Assembly (NCBI GenBank): GCA_934193545.1
Contig: CAKPVL010000019.1
Location: 1-24,084 of the forward strand
Length of the DNA: 24,084 bases
Direction: 5' to 3'
DNA from: an uncultured Granulicatella sp.
GTDB taxonomy: Bacteria; Bacillota; Bacilli; Lactobacillales; Aerococcaceae
The translations under genes were made by a program, and so were the position numbers. The notes under the pieces were generated by a model that ran no database searches, had not been told where the DNA came from, and saw only the letters and a list, made by a program, of their open reading frames with translations. Within the stretch, counting starts at the first letter, position 1; each line of letters starts with the position of its first letter. This document shows, piece by piece, positions 22,323 to 24,084 of this stretch.

Positions 22323-23936
22323 TTATTTACTACCAAACAACTTTCTGAATTCTTCTAGCTCAGATTGCGCTTCAGGAGTAGTCCCCACTAAATCATCCAA
22401 CATACTCATCAATGATTTTGTAGTTTCATCAATGTTTGTTTGAATTTCGTTTAACTCTCTAGCAATATCTGTTAACGGAACAACTTCTTCTTCCTCAAAC
22501 GTATCTACATAACGAGGAATATTTAAGTTGTAATCATTCTCTTTGATTTCTTCAATCGTTGCTACGTGAGCATATTTGTCGACATCTTCACGATTGTGAT
22601 AAGTTTCAACAATCTTGTTGATGTTATCTTCAGATAGCGTATTTTTATTTTTGCCTTTTTCAAATTCTTTCGAAGCATCGATAAATAAGACATCTTTTCT
22701 TTCTCCACGTGCTTCACGACCTTTGAATACTAAAACTACTGTTGGGATGCTTGTACCATAGAATAAGTTCGCTGGCAATCCAATTACCGCATCCAGTAAG
22801 TTTTCTTTCAAAATATTTTCACGGATTTTTCCTTCAGAAGCTCCACGGAATAATACACCATGAGGTAATACAATAGCCATTGTTCCTTTTTCGTCTAAAT
22901 GATGTAATCCATGCAGTACAAATGCATAGTCCGCTTTAGAAGCTGGCGCAACACCGAACCCTTTGAAACGTACATCCTTTTCACGGTCAATGTTCTTAAT
23001 ATCCCAATTTTGTGAATATGGCGGATTTGCTACTACTGCATCAAATTTCTTTGGAACTTCAATTCCGTTGTGAGTATCAAACGGCCAGTCAGCATCTAAT
23101 GTATCTGCTCTTTTTAGATTCATGTTGGCATACGAAACTCCATGCATCATCAAATTCATACGAGCAAGGTTATAAGTCGTTGTATTAAGCTCTTGTCCAT
23201 AAAATTCTACCTTTGAGATGTCGCTTCCAGAAAATACTCTTTGTACCGTTAATAATAACGAACCAGATCCCATCGTTGGGTCATATACTCGGAATTGGTT
23301 TCCTTGTTTAGCGACATGATCCGTCACTAAACGAGCTAAAATTTGACTCACTTCATGAGGAGTATAGAATTCTCCACCTTTTTTACCTGCATTAGCTGCG
23401 AATTGCCCAATCAAGTATTCGTAAACATCTCCAAGAATGTCATGCCCTGATTCATCTTTAAAATCGAATTCGTTAATCATCAGTACAATATCGTTCAAAG
23501 CTTTTGCACGTTCGTTTGTTCCAGAACCTAGGCGAGTATCTCCTAAGTTCACGTCAAAGAATACATTGGCAAATTCTTGTTCTGAGTCTGTATTTCGTTT
23601 TGCATGTTTATGAAAAGCCTCAAACATATCTTGAAAGTCACTTGCTTTAATTTTGTGGTTTTCAATACTGTCAACAATTGCAGCCCACGTGAATTGAGGT
23701 TCAATCACATACCCAAGGCTTTTAGCAATATCTTCATAATATTCTTCGATATCTTTTGGATTTTGATAAAAATCTTCTAAGCCATTTTTACGTAGATAAT
23801 CATCTTGATGCTCAGATAAATAACGATAGAACATAAATGGAAGGATATAGTTTTTATACTCACTTGCATCCATTGTTCCACGTAATTTATTGGCCATCTC
23901 CCAAAGCTTCGATGTAATTTCGGTTGTTTTCGTCAT
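22323..23936 (-). CDS. hsdM: Type I restriction-modification methyltransferase subunit HsdM
   Basis: Protein of 537 residues, a normal length. The N-terminal HsdM helical domain (LWEMANKLRGTMDASEYKNY, ILPFMFYRYLSE) occupies about residues 8-160. The N6-adenine methyltransferase domain follows, with FYTPHEVSQIL (190-200), SAM-binding motif I DPTMGSGSLLL (219-229), the EFYGQELN motif (245-251) and catalytic motif IV NPPY (304-307). The C-terminus is helical for contact with HsdS. HsdM methylates adenine in the sequence set by HsdS and works with HsdR (not in the window). An AAAGGAG ribosome binding site lies in the 15-base gap after the upstream hsdS stop. It is the last expressed gene before the terminator. 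Confidence 0.96.
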   Translation of the reverse strand: MTKTTEITSKLWEMANKLRGTMDASEYKNYILPFMFYRYLSEHQDDYLRKNGLEDFYQNPKDIEEYYEDIAKSLGYVIEPQFTWAAIVDSIENHKIKASDFQDMFEAFHKHAKRNTDSEQEFANVFFDVNLGDTRLGSGTNERAKALNDIVLMINEFDFKDESGHDILGDVYEYLIGQFAANAGKKGGEFYTPHEVSQILARLVTDHVAKQGNQFRVYDPTMGSGSLLLTVQRVFSGSDISKVEFYGQELNTTTYNLARMNLMMHGVSYANMNLKRADTLDADWPFDTHNGIEVPKKFDAVVANPPYSQNWDIKNIDREKDVRFKGFGVAPASKADYAFVLHGLHHLDEKGTMAIVLPHGVLFRGASEGKIRENILKENLLDAVIGLPANLFYGTSIPTVVLVFKGREARGERKDVLFIDASKEFEKGKNKNTLSEDNINKIVETYHNREDVDKYAHVATIEEIKENDYNLNIPRYVDTFEEEEVVPLTDIARELNEIQTNIDETTKSLMSMLDDLVGTTPEAQSELEEFRKLFGSK

Positions 23937-23951
23937 TTTATTCTCTCCTTT

Positions 23952-24084
23952 TTATACAAACATCTGTTGTAGTAGTGTTTTCTTCATATTCTTTAACTCA
24001 TCAAGCTTACGCTGATGAAGAGTAATATAGTTATCAACATTATCCAAAAAGTCTGCTACACTTTGATCTTCTTCGGCTTCAGGA
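23952..24084 (-). CDS. hsdS: HsdS specificity subunit, C-terminal end (continues beyond window)
   Basis: Only the last 43 residues are present, starting in PEAEEDQSVADFLDNV, then NYITLHQRKLDELKNMKKTL and QQMFV at the end. This is the usual distal conserved helix of HsdS, which pairs with its central counterpart and with HsdM. It lies directly upstream of hsdM in the same operon, so it is probably the expressed copy. The terminal 77 bases of the window are identical to the silent cassette at 21743-21819. Confidence 0.88.
   Translation of the reverse strand, partial: PEAEEDQSVADFLDNVDNYITLHQRKLDELKNMKKTLLQQMFV
24008..24084 (+). repeat. Direct repeat of at least 77 bp in the expressed hsdS
   Basis: Same orientation as, and identical to, 21743-21819. 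The two copies flank hsdM. It runs off the window end. Confidence 0.9.

Noticed and set aside
20787..24084. Prophage or integrative element suggested by the tyrosine recombinase
   Set aside because: No phage structural, replication or transfer genes accompany it; the linked genes are type I restriction subunits, so a specificity-shuffling role fits better.

Overview
The window looks like chromosome of a Gram-positive, low-to-moderate-GC member of the Firmicutes, most likely a Lactobacillales species. The evidence is AGGAGG-type ribosome binding sites, TTGACA/TATAAT and extended TGnTATAAT promoters, an LPxTG-anchored surface protein, an LXG-type polymorphic toxin, and the protein families present. 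I cannot name genus or species from the sequence alone.

Layout. 1-640: 3' part of a MerR/TipAS regulator. 800-4740: LXG polymorphic-toxin island with one intact toxin and its probable immunity gene, a collapsed second LXG gene that keeps its immunity gene, and one further immunity-like gene. 4740-7830: yaaA, a half-size EamA transporter and four small four-helix membrane proteins, three of them clear paralogues. 7830-8530: no gene, but a large structured inverted repeat (element A). 8530-11640: mscL, then an amidase / FAD amino-acid-oxidase operon. 11800-13700: Thr-rich LPxTG adhesin. 13742-15293: Fic protein with its own winged helix, an intergenic region full of TTAGGCGA boxes, and element B. 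15293-17590: MATE exporter and a methyltransferase. 17590-18360: no gene, but elements D and C. 18361-20630: a lipoprotein and a DUF2314-like protein in one operon. 20787-24084: tyrosine recombinase, silent half-hsdS cassette, hsdM, and the 3' end of an active hsdS, which together form a probably phase-variable type I restriction-modification locus.

The most unusual signal is a family of four intergenic elements (A 8097-8452, B 15043-15241, D 17812-18005 on the minus strand, C 18150-18335). Each is a long imperfect hairpin around an asymmetric core. The core holds a 9-bp stem whose sequence is almost wholly different in each copy but always pairs, a 1x2 internal loop, a short capped stem, a conserved TTTGARG segment, a second covarying stem and a conserved CCGGT. 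Replacement of the stems with retention of the fold points to selection on RNA or single-stranded DNA structure. I do not recognise it as a known RNA class.

Other points of interest are a probable Fic autoregulatory operator array, a probably leaderless MATE mRNA transcribed from the edge of element B, divergent promoters that share one -35 box (yaaA and a membrane-protein pair), and a perfect direct repeat of at least 77 bp around hsdM that ends where the HsdS reading frames diverge.
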